NCBI GenBank assembly: GCA_945892755.1
Contig: CAMDDO010000011.1
Coordinates: 1 to 51,513, forward strand
Origin: Rhizobium sp. Q54
GTDB lineage: Bacteria > Pseudomonadota > Alphaproteobacteria > UBA828
Reading direction: 5' to 3'
DNA: 51,513 nucleotides
In this document: one piece after another, positions 33,492 to 43,496 of the stretch
Layout of the letters: every line of letters begins with the position of its first letter
Numbering within the stretch: position 1 is the stretch's first letter
The notes under the pieces: generated by a model
Seen by the model: only the letters and a program-made list of their open reading frames with translations
Told to the model about the DNA's origin: nothing
The model's database searches: none
Position numbers and translations under genes: made by a program

Positions 33492-34418
33492 ATGAACGCG
33501 CGGCTGCCTGCCCTAGGCGACGAGCGCAGCGTCGCCCGGTATTTGCGTGAGATCCGCCAGTTCCCCATGCTGGAGGGGAGCGAGGAGTTCATCCTGGCGA
33601 AGCGCTGGCGCGAGCACGGCGACACCGAGGCCGCGCATCGTCTTGTCACCAGTCACTTGCGCCTGGTCGCCAAGATCGCGATGGGTTATCGCGGCTATGG
33701 GCTGCCGGTCAGCGAGCTGATCTCCGAGGGCAATGTCGGCCTCATGCAGGCGGTCAAGCGCTTCGACCCCGACCGTGGCTTCAGGCTGGCGACCTATGCG
33801 ATGTGGTGGATCCGCGCCTCGATCCAGGAGTACGTCCTGCATTCCTGGTCGCTGGTGAAGCTTGGCACCACCGCGGCCCAGAAGAAGCTGTTCTTCAATT
33901 TGCGCAAGGCGAAGCGCCAGATCAAGGCGATCGAGGATGGCGACCTGTCGCCGGATCAGGTCAGGAATCTGTCCGAGGCACTCGGCGTAACCGAGCAGGA
34001 AGTGGTCGATATGAACCGGCGCCTGTCCGGGCCGGACCGCTCGCTCAATGCGCCGCTCAAGGACGAAGCGGGCGGCGAGTGGCAGGACTGGTTGGTCGAT
34101 CCGCGCGACGACCAGGAGACTGTTTCGCTCGAATCCGACGAGCTCGAGCATCGACGGGCTTTGCTGGCCGCCGCGATGGGCGGGCTCAGCGCGCGCGAGC
34201 GCCGCGTGATCGAGGCGCGTCAGCTCGTCGATGAGCCGGCGACGCTTGAAACGCTGAGTGCCGAATTCGGCGTCTCGCGCGAGCGGGTGCGGCAGATCGA
34301 GGCGCGCGCCTTGCAGAAGCTCGGCAAGGCGGTCCGCGGCGCCAGCCTGATCGAGCGCAAGAGCGAGCAGAGTGCTCGGCTCAAGCCATTCGACGCAGCC
34401 GCGAGCGAGCGGGAATAA
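33492..34418 (+). CDS. rpoH: RNA polymerase sigma-32 factor
   Basis: Heat-shock sigma factor. The 308-residue product has region 2 (LVTSHLRLVAKIAMGYRGYG, ISEGNVGLMQAVKRFDPDRGFRLATYAMWWIRASIQEYVL), the RpoH box QKKLFFNLR at 130-138 that marks sigma-32, and region 4 with HTH SAEFGVSRERVRQIEARAL. The start MNARLPALGDERSVARYLREIRQFPML is normal for alphaproteobacterial RpoH. Alphaproteobacteria often have two RpoH; which one this is cannot be told. The stop is directly adjacent to the convergent TGA of the next gene. Confidence 0.96.
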   Translation: MNARLPALGDERSVARYLREIRQFPMLEGSEEFILAKRWREHGDTEAAHRLVTSHLRLVAKIAMGYRGYGLPVSELISEGNVGLMQAVKRFDPDRGFRLATYAMWWIRASIQEYVLHSWSLVKLGTTAAQKKLFFNLRKAKRQIKAIEDGDLSPDQVRNLSEALGVTEQEVVDMNRRLSGPDRSLNAPLKDEAGGEWQDWLVDPRDDQETVSLESDELEHRRALLAAAMGGLSARERRVIEARQLVDEPATLETLSAEFGVSRERVRQIEARALQKLGKAVRGASLIERKSEQSARLKPFDAAASERE

Positions 34419-34997
34419 TCAGGCACTGGTCGAGCGCGATTTCGCGGCCGTCCCGCCACCTTCCGATTTCGTGGTCGGCTGCGTCCCCTCATAGGGTCCG
34501 CGGCGCGATCCGGTCGCGATCGAAGGCCATTGCTTGAGGATCGCGGCACGGGCCTGCTCGATCGTGCGGCACCGTTGGCGGTCGACCAGATCGAGACTCT
34601 GCGAAATGAACAGCGGCACGATCCACGCCAGAACCCAGCCCGCAAGCGCGAAGCCATAGACGAACAGCCAGGTCGTCGGCGTCGAAACGATCTGGTAGGC
34701 CATGGCGTTCGAGAAGGTGACGGAGAACATCGGGCCGAGGCCGGCCATCAGCCCGGCGCCATTGAACGACGCGACGGTGATCGACAAATGTCGGCCCGGG
34801 CGGTCATCCATGACGAATGCGGTCGCCGCCGGCATCAGGCCACCATAAACCAAAAGAAAAATCGGCAGCGCGATCACGGCGAGCACGGCGCCGAGGCCGG
34901 AGAGCGCGATCGCGACCAACATCATGCGCGCGCGCGTGTCGCGGCCCGGCATTGGCTGGACCGGCGCGGGCTGGACCGGTTCGGCGCGACGGGTCAT
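34419..34997 (-). CDS. Membrane protein coupled to the pseudokinase gene
   Basis: The 192-residue product has a Pro-rich, basic start, then three membrane segments (MMLVAIALSGLGAVLAVIALPIFLLVY; FNGAGLMAGLGPMFSVTF; WLFVYGFALAGWVLAWIVPLF) and a soluble C-terminal tail with RQRCRTIEQARAAIL. No known family recognised. Its ATG overlaps the TGA of the pseudokinase gene (34994-34997), so both are made together and probably act together in the inner membrane. Confidence 0.78.
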   Translation of the reverse strand: MTRRAEPVQPAPVQPMPGRDTRARMMLVAIALSGLGAVLAVIALPIFLLVYGGLMPAATAFVMDDRPGRHLSITVASFNGAGLMAGLGPMFSVTFSNAMAYQIVSTPTTWLFVYGFALAGWVLAWIVPLFISQSLDLVDRQRCRTIEQARAAILKQWPSIATGSRRGPYEGTQPTTKSEGGGTAAKSRSTSA

Positions 34998-37036
34998 CCG
35001 AGCACCCCGAGAATGGAAGCGATGCCGGTGCCCGCAAACACGAGGCTACCGATCGTAGCCGCGGTGCGATACCCGGTCAGGGCGGCGGCGGGCGCCCGGC
35101 GGCGGGCATCGCGCATGATCGATTCGAGCTCAAGGCCGAGCGCGTGATAGCGGATTTGAGCCTGCCTATACTCGCTGTCGTCGGTGCGGAACTCGCGTGG
35201 ATCCATCAGGGCGTCGAGCAGCTGGCCGAGATCGCCGGCCAGTGCCACGGTCTTCAGATTGGCGATCAGGCGCTGGCGACGCTGGGTGTTGCGAACCCCA
35301 TCGAAGCCGGCCGAGACCCGTTCGCTCAGCCATCGCGCAAGATGGGGCACGGGTCCGGCATCGAAGTGATCTTGCAGGAACGATAGAGTCGCGAGGTCGC
35401 TGGCCACGTCACCCGCCCGATTGCGCAGCTTGAATCCAAGGGCACGCGCCCGCTTCTGCAAATCGGCCGGCAGACGCGCGATGATATAGGCCTCGCCATG
35501 ACGGTCGATCGGCCTCGGCGAGAAGTCCCCGACCAGCCGGGCATATCGGTCGAGCGCGCGCAAATAGCGGGCCGGGCCGACGGGGAGCTGATCGCGCACC
35601 AGCGGGCTCAGGCACGGCAGCTCGGCGTTGTGTTCATAGAGGGCGCGCTCGAGTCCGGCGTCGCTGTGCTTCGAGCGGATCATGGCGCGCAAAGCGATCT
35701 GGCTGATCTCGGCCTCGGTTTGACCTTCCGGCGCGCCTGGCGAGCGCAGCGCGGTCAGCGGCAGATTGAGATCGATCATGTCGACGACGGTTTTCAGCGC
35801 GGCGGCATCATCCGCCAGAGCCGCCTGAGCGAGCGCCCCGACGAATCCGTCGGCCATGATCGATACGCCTCGATAGCTGACCGGCCCGGTCGGATCGAGC
35901 AGACAGCAAATCCGGCTGACCAGCTCTTCGTCGATGGTGCGCGGCGTGCGGGCCAGCTCATCGGGGCGACCAACCAATTTTTCGATCGCGTCGGCCAGCT
36001 CGCCGCGACTGTGATTCGCGCGCAACCAGCGGGTCAGCAACCCCCTCTGAATGTCTTGACGCGCGGTGTCGACATGGCGCGAATAGAGGCGCGCGATGAT
36101 CGGCGGCTGCGTCACGCTGTGACCCTGGAAGACATAGGGCCGCGTGCTGTCGCGTGCGCGCACCAGCGAGGGCGTGCCGGCGCGCGGATTGAGCAGCCAG
36201 GCGCGCACGTCCTCGATCGTCCACCGATGAGTCGGATCGTCGGCCATGAGGCTGGCGATCAGCTCTCGAATCCGCGCGCTGCATTTTAGGTCGCCGGCGA
36301 TAACCTCGAAAGAGCCGCGCTCCATGCGCGCGATCATGCGCTCGACCGGATCCATCTCGGGCGGGTCACGAGGATCGACCAGGCGGGCCAGCGTAACGCC
36401 GAGCGCATAGAGGTCGCAGGCCGGTGTCCCCTCGCCGCGACCTTCGGGCGACGCGGCGGCCCGCTCGATCGGCTCGAAGTCCGCCGGCTGATCATAACCC
36501 GGCAAGGCGCTCACGCATTCGCCGATCGTCAACGCGTCCTCGCGCCCGCTCAGGAAATGGAGATTGTCCGGGCGCAGCGTGCGATGCGTCACCCGCTTGG
36601 CGTGCAGCGTCTGCAGGCCATCGAGCATGGCGGGCAGCAGCACGTCGCGCAGCAGCTCTTCGCGCAACAAGCCGCGTCGCGTCGAGAGGCGCGCGCCAAG
36701 CGGGCGTTCCAGAACGATCGCGGCTTGGCGCTTAGCCGCGCCGCCAAAGGTCACCGGTCCGACCGCATAGACTTGCAACACCGAAGGGTGGCGGATGGGC
36801 TGTTGCGCCACGACCGTGGCGCCGCGCCATGCGATGCCGGGGTCGATCACGAGCGCAAAGAGCGAGGCGCGCGGGTTTTCCAAGTCGCGTGCCGCGACGG
36901 CCTTGGCGCGTGGTGAATCAAGCGCCGGCAGCCTCGTGCCGACGTCCACCTCGAAGCGCCGGTCGATGCGCTGCAGCGCCGGGGGTGGGCCCTCGGCGAC
37001 CGCGCTTGCGGCGCTATCCGCGTCTTGCTCGCTCAT
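34994..37036 (-). CDS. Tail-anchored pseudokinase-like protein
   Basis: The 680-residue product has a degenerate protein-kinase fold in residues ~60-310. HRD is HRT (HRTLRPDNLHF, 151-161, with the N158 kept), DFG is replaced by IGE (171-173) and the usual ATP-anchoring VAIK is not seen, but the later APE-like SPEG and CDLYALGVTLARL segments are kept. The following ~330 residues are all-helical (several IARL / LSRICCLL / RALDRYARLVGDF segments) and unknown. A single hydrophobic helix at the C-terminus (residues ~656-680) would anchor it in the membrane. ATG 37036 was chosen; upstream codons to 37081 are GC-rich with no Shine-Dalgarno. It ends with an ATGA overlap with the next membrane-protein gene. 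Confidence 0.8.
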   Translation of the reverse strand: MSEQDADSAASAVAEGPPPALQRIDRRFEVDVGTRLPALDSPRAKAVAARDLENPRASLFALVIDPGIAWRGATVVAQQPIRHPSVLQVYAVGPVTFGGAAKRQAAIVLERPLGARLSTRRGLLREELLRDVLLPAMLDGLQTLHAKRVTHRTLRPDNLHFLSGREDALTIGECVSALPGYDQPADFEPIERAAASPEGRGEGTPACDLYALGVTLARLVDPRDPPEMDPVERMIARMERGSFEVIAGDLKCSARIRELIASLMADDPTHRWTIEDVRAWLLNPRAGTPSLVRARDSTRPYVFQGHSVTQPPIIARLYSRHVDTARQDIQRGLLTRWLRANHSRGELADAIEKLVGRPDELARTPRTIDEELVSRICCLLDPTGPVSYRGVSIMADGFVGALAQAALADDAAALKTVVDMIDLNLPLTALRSPGAPEGQTEAEISQIALRAMIRSKHSDAGLERALYEHNAELPCLSPLVRDQLPVGPARYLRALDRYARLVGDFSPRPIDRHGEAYIIARLPADLQKRARALGFKLRNRAGDVASDLATLSFLQDHFDAGPVPHLARWLSERVSAGFDGVRNTQRRQRLIANLKTVALAGDLGQLLDALMDPREFRTDDSEYRQAQIRYHALGLELESIMRDARRRAPAAALTGYRTAATIGSLVFAGTGIASILGVLG

Positions 37037-37141
37037 CATCCCCTGCGGTCGTGACTGAGCCTCGCGGCGCTGAGGCCGCAATAATCCAAGCTCAGTGGTA
37101 GCCGGGGATGGCTAAGCAATCCTTAAGCCAAAGGGTGGATA

Positions 37142-38434
37142 TCAACCGGTAAACGGATCGCGCACCAGAATCGTGTCTTCGCGCTCGGGGCTGGTCGAAA
37201 GCAGCGCGACCGGCGCTTCGATCAGTTCTTCGATCCGGCGGATGTATTTAACCGCCGTCGCCGGCAATTGGGCCCAGGAGCGTGCGCCTCGCGTGCTGTC
37301 GCTCCAACCCTCGAAGGTTTCATAAATTGGTTTGGCCGCCGCCTGATCGGCGACCGAGGGCGGCAGATAATCGACCGTCCGCCCGTTGATCGCGTATCCG
37401 ACGCCGACGCGAATTTCCGCCATGCCGTCGAGCACATCGAGCTTGGTCAATGCGATCCCATCGATGCCGCCGATCTTGATCGCCTGACGCACGAGCGCCG
37501 CGTCAAACCAGCCGCAGCGCCGGCGCCTTCCGGTAACCGTGCCGAATTCCTTGCCGCGCGCGCCGAGGCCCTCGCCGATCGCGTCGCTCAGTTCGGTCGG
37601 AAATGGCCCGCTGCCAACCCGCGTGGTGTAGGCCTTGACGATGCCGAGCACATAGCCGACTTGTCCTGGCCCAACGCCGGAACCGGCCCCCGCTTGACCG
37701 GCCACGGTGTTCGACGACGTTACGAACGGATAGGTGCCGTGGTCGATGTCGAGCATGGCGCCCTGCGCGCCTTCGAACAGCACGCGCTCGCCGCTCCGAC
37801 GCGCCTCGTCGAGCCTGCGCCAAACCGGCGCGGCAAACGGCAGGATGCGCGGCGCGACCTCGAGCAGCGACGCGAGCAACGCGGCGCGGTCGGCGTCGGC
37901 GATGCCAAGGCCGCGACGCAGCGCGTTGTGATGCAAGAGCAGCGCATCGAGGCGCGCTTCGAGCGCGGCGCGCTCGTTCAGATCGCAAAGCCGGATGGCG
38001 CGGCGCCCAACCTTGTCTTCATAGGCCGGACCGATGCCGCGCCCGGTGGTGCCGAGCTTGGCCTCGCCGCGCGCCGCCTCGCGCGCAAGATCGAGTTCGC
38101 GATGAACCGGCAGTATCAGGCAGGCGTTCTCCGCCACGATCAGCCGCTCCGGCGTGACGCGCACGCCCTGCGTCGCGATCTTGTCGATTTCCGCCAGCAG
38201 CGCCCAGGGATCGACCACGACGCCATTGCCGATGATCGAAAGCTTGCTCTGGCGCACCACGCCCGAAGGCAGCAAAGACAGCCGGTATTCGGTGCCGTCG
38301 ATGACCAGCGTATGGCCGGCGTTGTGGCCGCCCTGGAAGCGCACCACGACGTCGGCGCGCTGCGATAGCCAGTCGACGATCTTGCCTTTGCCTTCGTCGC
38401 CCCATTGGGCGCCGACCACCGCGACATTGCCCAT
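37142..38434 (-). CDS. purA: Adenylosuccinate synthetase
   Basis: First committed step from IMP to AMP: IMP + aspartate + GTP. The 430-residue product has [12 protein letters not shown] at the start (catalytic Asp and P-loop), [21 protein letters not shown], the [11 protein letters not shown] segment and [11 protein letters not shown] near IMP-binding residues. It follows hisZ by 11 bp on the same strand. HisZ-PurA is a common neighbour pair in alphaproteobacteria, where histidine synthesis and the purine pathway meet through ATP/AICAR. Confidence 0.97.
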   Translation of the reverse strand: MGNVAVVGAQWGDEGKGKIVDWLSQRADVVVRFQGGHNAGHTLVIDGTEYRLSLLPSGVVRQSKLSIIGNGVVVDPWALLAEIDKIATQGVRVTPERLIVAENACLILPVHRELDLAREAARGEAKLGTTGRGIGPAYEDKVGRRAIRLCDLNERAALEARLDALLLHHNALRRGLGIADADRAALLASLLEVAPRILPFAAPVWRRLDEARRSGERVLFEGAQGAMLDIDHGTYPFVTSSNTVAGQAGAGSGVGPGQVGYVLGIVKAYTTRVGSGPFPTELSDAIGEGLGARGKEFGTVTGRRRRCGWFDAALVRQAIKIGGIDGIALTKLDVLDGMAEIRVGVGYAINGRTVDYLPPSVADQAAAKPIYETFEGWSDSTRGARSWAQLPATAVKYIRRIEELIEAPVALLSTSPEREDTILVRDPFTG

Positions 38435-38445
38435 CGCGGCCCTCC

Positions 38446-39600
38446 CTAAGATGCCACGGGGGTCGCCGCCCCCGACTTGAAGACGTAGCCGCAGCCGAGC
38501 CGGCGCGCTTCCGCCACGACGTCGTCGACGGGCGCGAGGCCGGCCAGCGTCACGAAACCTTGCGCGCGCAAGCCTCGCCCGGCTTCGGCCGGGCTGCCAT
38601 GCGGCACGAAGACGCGCCGCGGCGGCGCCACGTCGCCAAGCGCGCCGATCAGTGTGTCCATATAGAGCGTGCAGCCGGTGGCGGTTTCCGCTTCGCGGCC
38701 AGCGCCGTCGATGCGATAGCGACCGCCACGACCAAGCTCCGCCTTCACGCCGACACCGAATACGCTGAAGCTGATTCCGGTCTGGTACTCGAAGCCGCGA
38801 TGCTCGACCGGATCGATGGTAAGCAAGAGACCGGGCATCGCCGCATCGAGCAACCGAGCCAAGGCGTGGAGTGCTTCCGCCTCGCGTCGTGCGATGGCTG
38901 GCAATTCGATCTTGGCGAGCCGATCGAAGGCTCGCTCGGCGGGTCCGGTCGCCGCTAATAGCGCGACGAACAGGGCGGCTTTCTTTGCGGCGCGGCGTTC
39001 GACCTCGGCGGCGTCCTTATGGTCGAGCGCGCGGCGCAGTTGGCGCTGGGTCTCGGCGTCGAGACCGAGCGAAGCGATCAGCGAGGTGACCAGTGTCGGC
39101 GCGTTGAGATCGACCGAGAGCGGCCCGATTTCGAGCGCGGCAAGGCCTTCAAGCGCGAGCAGGATGACTTCGGCATCGGCGGCCGGCCCCTCGGCGCCGA
39201 TCAGCTCGTAGCCGACCTGGCCGAACTGACGCTCGGGGCGCAGCTCGCTGCCGCGCACGCGCAGGATGTCTTCGGCATAGCTGAGCCGGAGCGGCCGGGG
39301 GGCGCGCGCAAGACGGCTCTGCGCGATGCGCGCGACTTGCGGCGTGACGTCGCTCCGAACCGCCATCATACGCTGCGAGATCGGGTCCATCAGGCGGAAT
39401 GTCTGGTTGGCGAGCGCCGCGCCGGTGCCGCTCAGCAGGCCTTCCTCGAACTCGACGAGCGGTGGCTTGACCCGCTCATAGCCGTGGCCGGCGAAGACGC
39501 CAAGCAGGCGCACTCCGACCTCGGCCTCGTGCGCCGCGTCGGGCGGCAGCACGTCCTGAAGTCCGGCGGGCAATAGGGATCGGCTGGCGAGCTCGGTCAT
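38446..39600 (-). CDS. hisZ: ATP phosphoribosyltransferase regulatory subunit
   Basis: HisRS-like protein without synthetase activity that activates the short HisG, first enzyme of histidine synthesis. The 384 residues begin [15 protein letters not shown] and contain the class II-like motifs [24 protein letters not shown] and [31 protein letters not shown], plus [13 protein letters not shown]. Lack of an anticodon domain sets it apart from true HisRS. A short hisG should be encoded elsewhere in the genome. Confidence 0.93.
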   Translation of the reverse strand: MTELASRSLLPAGLQDVLPPDAAHEAEVGVRLLGVFAGHGYERVKPPLVEFEEGLLSGTGAALANQTFRLMDPISQRMMAVRSDVTPQVARIAQSRLARAPRPLRLSYAEDILRVRGSELRPERQFGQVGYELIGAEGPAADAEVILLALEGLAALEIGPLSVDLNAPTLVTSLIASLGLDAETQRQLRRALDHKDAAEVERRAAKKAALFVALLAATGPAERAFDRLAKIELPAIARREAEALHALARLLDAAMPGLLLTIDPVEHRGFEYQTGISFSVFGVGVKAELGRGGRYRIDGAGREAETATGCTLYMDTLIGALGDVAPPRRVFVPHGSPAEAGRGLRAQGFVTLAGLAPVDDVVAEARRLGCGYVFKSGAATPVAS

Positions 39601-39657
39601 GGCGCGCGGAGTTTACACAGCCCCGCGCGTGAGGCCAGCGGGAACGCGCGGCTTCGG

Positions 39658-41235
39658 TCAAAAGCGGAGCGCGCGGACCTGAACGATGTTGGGCAGCTTG
39701 CGCAGGCGCTCGAGCACCTCGTCGGACACCTGCCCATCCACGCTGACCAGCGCGACCGCGGCACCGCCCGGCTCGGCGCGGCCGAGATGGAACGTCGCGA
39801 TGTTGATCCCGGCGTCGCCGAGCGCCATGCCGAGCCGGCCGATCATGCCGGGTTTATCCTCGTTCGCGACGTAGAGCATGTGGGGCGTCAGCTCGGCCTC
39901 CATGCTGATGCCCTTGATCTCGGTGAGGCGCGGCTTGTCGCCGGCGAACAGCGTGCCGGCGACCGCGCGGGTCTGGCGCTCGGTGGTCACGGTGAGCCGA
40001 ACCAACGTCAAATAGTCCTCGGCCTGGGCGCGCTTGACCTCGCGCACGTCGATCCCGCGCTCGCGCGCGATCAAGGGCGCGTTGACCATGTTGACCGACG
40101 ACATCAGGGGCTTGAGCAGACCCTGCAGCGCGACCGCGGTCAAAGGCCGCGTGTTCACGCCGGCGACGTCGCCCTCATATTCGATGGTGACGGCCTTCAG
40201 CCCGGTCTCGGTCAGCTGGCCGGCGAAGCTGCCGAGCTGGTCGGCGAGCTTCATATAGGGCTTCAGGCGCGGCATCTCCTCGGCGGTGACCGAGGGCATG
40301 TTGAGCGCGTTGGCGACCGCCCCGCTGAGCAGAAAATCACTCATCTGCTCGGCGACCTGCACGGCGACGTTCTCCTGCGCCTCCGAGGTCGAGGCGCCGA
40401 GATGCGGCGTGCAGATCACCTGATCGAGCGCGAAGAGCGGGTTGTCCTTGGCCGGCTCGGCCAAGAACACGTCGAGCGCGGCGCCGGCGACATGGCCGCT
40501 CTCGATCGCGGCCTTGAGCGCCGTCTCGTCGACCAGGCCGCCGCGCGCGCAATTGATGATGCGAACGCCTTTCTTGGTCTGGGCCAGAGCGGCGGCGTCG
40601 AGCACGTTCTTGGTCTCGTCGGTGAGGGGCACATGCAGCGTGATGAAATCGGCGCGCGGCAGCAGCGCCTCGAGAGTCACCTTCTCGACGCCGAGATCGG
40701 CCGCCCGCTCGGGCGACAAATAGGGATCATAGGCGATCACCTTCATGCGGAGCCCGGTGCCGAGCTTGGCCACGATGGAGCCAATGTTCCCGCAGCCGAC
40801 CACGCCGAGCGTCTTGCCGTAGAGCTCGACGCCCATGAATTTGTTCTTCTCCCACTTGCTGGCGCGCGTCGAGCGATCCGCCTCGGGCAGTTGGCGGGCG
40901 AGCGCCATCATCAGCGCGATGGCGTGCTCGGCGGTGGTGATCGAATTGCCGAACGGCGTGTTCATCACGACGATGCCGCGCGCGGTCGCGGCATCGAGAT
41001 CGACATTGTCGATGCCGACACCGGCGCGGCCGACCACGGTCAGCTTGTCGCACGCGGCCATGACATCCTTGGTCACCTTGGTCGCTGAGCGCACGGCGAG
41101 GCCGTCGACGCCCTTGAGCGCGGCCTTGAGCTCGTCGGGCTTCAGGCCCGGACGCTCGATCACCTCGATGCCGCGCGTGCGGAATACCTCGGCCGCGCGC
41201 GGGCTCATCTGATCGGCAATCAAGACTTTCGGCAC
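39658..41235 (-). CDS. serA: D-3-phosphoglycerate dehydrogenase (long form)
   Basis: First step of serine synthesis. The 525-residue product has the NAD-binding GVVGCGNIGSIVAK, the catalytic Arg in NCARGGLVDE, the Glu and the His in CTPHLGAST, then an intervening ASB-type domain and a C-terminal ACT domain (MLYVANEDKPGMIGRLGMALGDAGINIATFHLGR), which allows feedback control by serine. The start is GTG 41235 with AGGAG 8 nt upstream; the frame runs up to 41334 in serC but without family similarity. It is 11 bp downstream of serC, in one operon. Confidence 0.96.
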   Translation of the reverse strand: MPKVLIADQMSPRAAEVFRTRGIEVIERPGLKPDELKAALKGVDGLAVRSATKVTKDVMAACDKLTVVGRAGVGIDNVDLDAATARGIVVMNTPFGNSITTAEHAIALMMALARQLPEADRSTRASKWEKNKFMGVELYGKTLGVVGCGNIGSIVAKLGTGLRMKVIAYDPYLSPERAADLGVEKVTLEALLPRADFITLHVPLTDETKNVLDAAALAQTKKGVRIINCARGGLVDETALKAAIESGHVAGAALDVFLAEPAKDNPLFALDQVICTPHLGASTSEAQENVAVQVAEQMSDFLLSGAVANALNMPSVTAEEMPRLKPYMKLADQLGSFAGQLTETGLKAVTIEYEGDVAGVNTRPLTAVALQGLLKPLMSSVNMVNAPLIARERGIDVREVKRAQAEDYLTLVRLTVTTERQTRAVAGTLFAGDKPRLTEIKGISMEAELTPHMLYVANEDKPGMIGRLGMALGDAGINIATFHLGRAEPGGAAVALVSVDGQVSDEVLERLRKLPNIVQVRALRF

Positions 41236-41246
41236 GGGCTCGGCTC

Positions 41247-42395
41247 CTATCCTTGCTTCACGCTGGCATAGGCCCAGTCGAGCCACGGGAAAACCGCTTC
41301 GAGGTCCTTGGTTTCGACGGTCGTGCCGGCCCATAGCCGGAGGCCGGGCGGCGCGTCGCGATAGGCGCCGAAATCATAGCCGGCGCCCTCCTTCTCGACC
41401 AAGCCGACCAGCTTCTTGGCGGCGTCGGCGCGGCCCTTCTCGTCGAGCGCGGTGAACCAGGGATCGACGATCTTGAGACAGACCGAGGTGCGCGAGCGGC
41501 TCTTCGAATCGCCGGCCAGGAAATCGACCCACGCGGCCTGGGAGACCCAGCGCTCGATCGCCTGATAATTGGCGATGCAACGCGCGCGCACGGCTGGCGC
41601 ACCGCCGATGGTTTCCATCCATTTCAAGGCGTCGAGCGCGTCCTCGACGCAGAGCATGGAGATCGTATTGATCACCTCACCCTCGAAGATGCCCTCGTTG
41701 ATTTTCCCGCCCTTGGTGAGCCGGAAGATTTTCGGAATCGGCCAGGCCGGCGTGTGGCACTCGAGCCGCGCGACCGCGCGCGGCGAGAGCACGATCATGC
41801 CGAAGCCGGCTTCGCCGCCCATGACCTTCTGCCAGGAATAGGTCGTGACATCGAGTTTCGACCACGGCAGCTCATAGGCGAACGCGGCCGAGGTCGCGTC
41901 GCAAATCGTGAGCCCTTGGCGATCGTCGGGAATCCAATCGCCGTCGGGCACGCAGACGCCCGAGGTCGTGCCGTTCCAGACGAACACCACATCGCGCGCG
42001 AAATCGACCGTCGCGAGATCGGGCAGCTTGCCGTAATCGGCCTTGAGCACGCGCGCGTCCTTCAGTTTCAATTCTTTCTGCGCGTCGCTCACCCAGCCTT
42101 CGCCAAAGCTCTCCCAGGTCAGCAGGTCAACCCCGCGCGGGCCGAGCAGCGACCACATGGCGAGCTCGACCGCGCCGGTATCCGAACCCGGCACGATGCC
42201 GACGCGCCAGGCCGCCGGCACGCCCAGAAGCGCGCGCGAGCGGTCGATGACCTCTTTCAGCTTCGCCTTGGCCGGCGTCGCGCGGTGCGAGCGACCGAGC
42301 GTGGCACCAGAGAGCGCGGCCAGCGTCCAGCCCGGACGCTTGGCGCACGGGCCCGGAGAGAAGCATGGATTTTGCGGCCGAACGGTCGGCTTCAT
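41247..42395 (-). CDS. serC: Phosphoserine aminotransferase
   Basis: Second step of serine synthesis: 3-phosphohydroxypyruvate to phosphoserine. The 382-residue PLP enzyme is of the alphaproteobacterial subtype: [23 protein letters not shown] start, [27 protein letters not shown], and Lys in [16 protein letters not shown] as cofactor-binding residue. It leads the serC-serA operon, with a promoter at 42480-42508 and a leader of about 78 nt. Confidence 0.95.
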   Translation of the reverse strand: MKPTVRPQNPCFSPGPCAKRPGWTLAALSGATLGRSHRATPAKAKLKEVIDRSRALLGVPAAWRVGIVPGSDTGAVELAMWSLLGPRGVDLLTWESFGEGWVSDAQKELKLKDARVLKADYGKLPDLATVDFARDVVFVWNGTTSGVCVPDGDWIPDDRQGLTICDATSAAFAYELPWSKLDVTTYSWQKVMGGEAGFGMIVLSPRAVARLECHTPAWPIPKIFRLTKGGKINEGIFEGEVINTISMLCVEDALDALKWMETIGGAPAVRARCIANYQAIERWVSQAAWVDFLAGDSKSRSRTSVCLKIVDPWFTALDEKGRADAAKKLVGLVEKEGAGYDFGAYRDAPPGLRLWAGTTVETKDLEAVFPWLDWAYASVKQG

Positions 42396-42479
42396 GGCGG
42401 AGGGCTCTCGTTCTGACAGGGCGACGAAGAGGCGATCGCGGACGCCAAGGCTGAGCGGGGAACCGCGCGAGCGGCGCGG

Positions 42480-42508
42480 ATACTAGGAGTCATGCTGCAC
42501 CGCGTCAA
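42480..42508 (-). promoter_or_regulatory. Promoter of serC-serA with palindrome on the -35
   Basis: Minus strand TTGACG (42508-42503), 17-nt spacer, TAGTAT (42485-42480). The -35 lies in the palindrome CGCGTCAAACGCG (42501-42513), which could be an operator. Predicted start is near 42473. Confidence 0.55.
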
Positions 42509-42549
42509 ACGCGACGAAGCGCGCGGATTGTCGCAGCCGGGGGTTAAGA

Positions 42550-42584
42550 GAGAGTTGGTTCGTGCCGGCTCAACCCCAACTCTC
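42550..42584 (-). terminator. Hairpin after the SMP-30 gene
   Basis: Arms GAGAGTTGG and CCAACTCTC (9 bp, perfect) around a 17-nt loop, 12 bp beyond the SMP-30 stop codon; the minus strand continues TCTT. A modest terminator or 3' hairpin between that gene and the serC promoter. Confidence 0.4.
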
Positions 42585-42596
42585 AGTCCGAATCCG

Positions 42597-43496
42597 TCAC
42601 CCCGCGAAGCGAGTCTCGGGCAGGCCGCGCGCACCGGTGCCGGTGACCGCGAAGATGCCGCCGCCATGGGGTTGCGGCTTGGCGGCGTCGCCGAACAGCT
42701 CACGCCCCTTGGGCCCGAGGAAATCGGTCCTGCCCATCGAGGTCATGTAGATCACGTCGAGCTTGTCGCCGCCGAACATCGCGCTGGTGATGGTCTTGCA
42801 CGGAATCGGAATGCGCCGCTCGATCTTGCCCTCCGGCGTGTAGCGCACGAGCTGGCCCGAGATGATCTCGGCATTCCACAGATAGCCCTCGGCATCGACG
42901 GTCGAGCCGTCGGGTATGCCGCGCTGGCCCTCGGTCGAGATGAACAGGCGCTTGTTGCTGATCGCGCCGGTCTCGATGTCGTAGTCGTAGGCGTACATCT
43001 CTTTGCGGAAGCTGTCGGTGTGATAGAAGGTCTTGTTATCGGGGCTCCAGCTCGGCCCGTTATTGCAGATGATGCCGCCTTCGAGCTTGTGCACGCTCAA
43101 GTCCGGGTCGAGCCGGTAGAGGCCGCAGATCGGCGCCTCGGCGATCTGGTCCTCGCCGCCGGCGAAGAAGCGGCCGCGCCGGTCGACCTTTCCGTCATTG
43201 AACTGAATGTCCTTGTCGGCATCGACCAGCGCGATCAGCTCGGTCTTGCCGGTCTTGAGGTCGAAGAAATAGAAGCCGTCCTTCATGGTGATGACGGCGC
43301 CGCCCTTCTGGCGCAGGGCGAACGCGCCGACGATCTTGGGCAATTGCCAGGTCTTGGTGCGGCCGCTCTTCGGCTCGAGCGACCACACCTGCTTCTCGAG
43401 CATGTCGACCCAGTAGAGCAGGCCGTCGACCGGGTCCCACAGCGGTCCCTCGCCGAGACAATTCTTGGCTTCGACAACGCATTCGACCTTGACCAT
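42597..43496 (-). CDS. SMP-30/gluconolactonase-family protein
   Basis: Six-bladed propeller lactonase family. The 299 residues contain LGEGPLWDP (metal-ligand Glu), the FNDGKVDRRGRFFAG segment (Asn), CNNGPSWSPDNKTFYHTDS (Asn) and PDGSTVDAEGYLWNA (Asp), i.e. the four metal ligands. Likely hydrolyses an aldonolactone in sugar catabolism, but no sugar dehydrogenase or dehydratase is adjacent, so the substrate is open. Shine-Dalgarno GGGAGG is 7 nt before the ATG. Confidence 0.9.
   Translation of the reverse strand: MVKVECVVEAKNCLGEGPLWDPVDGLLYWVDMLEKQVWSLEPKSGRTKTWQLPKIVGAFALRQKGGAVITMKDGFYFFDLKTGKTELIALVDADKDIQFNDGKVDRRGRFFAGGEDQIAEAPICGLYRLDPDLSVHKLEGGIICNNGPSWSPDNKTFYHTDSFRKEMYAYDYDIETGAISNKRLFISTEGQRGIPDGSTVDAEGYLWNAEIISGQLVRYTPEGKIERRIPIPCKTITSAMFGGDKLDVIYMTSMGRTDFLGPKGRELFGDAAKPQPHGGGIFAVTGTGARGLPETRFAG

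Noticed and set aside
37109-37130. Terminator of purA
   Set aside because: The TGGCT(T)AAG inverted repeat has a bulge and no T-run on the minus strand; too weak to call.
37268-38368. 366-codon open frame on the plus strand
   Set aside because: Antisense shadow of purA, without motifs.
39787-41088. 433-codon open frame on the plus strand
   Set aside because: Antisense shadow of serA, with His/Arg/Gly-rich composition typical of reversed codons.
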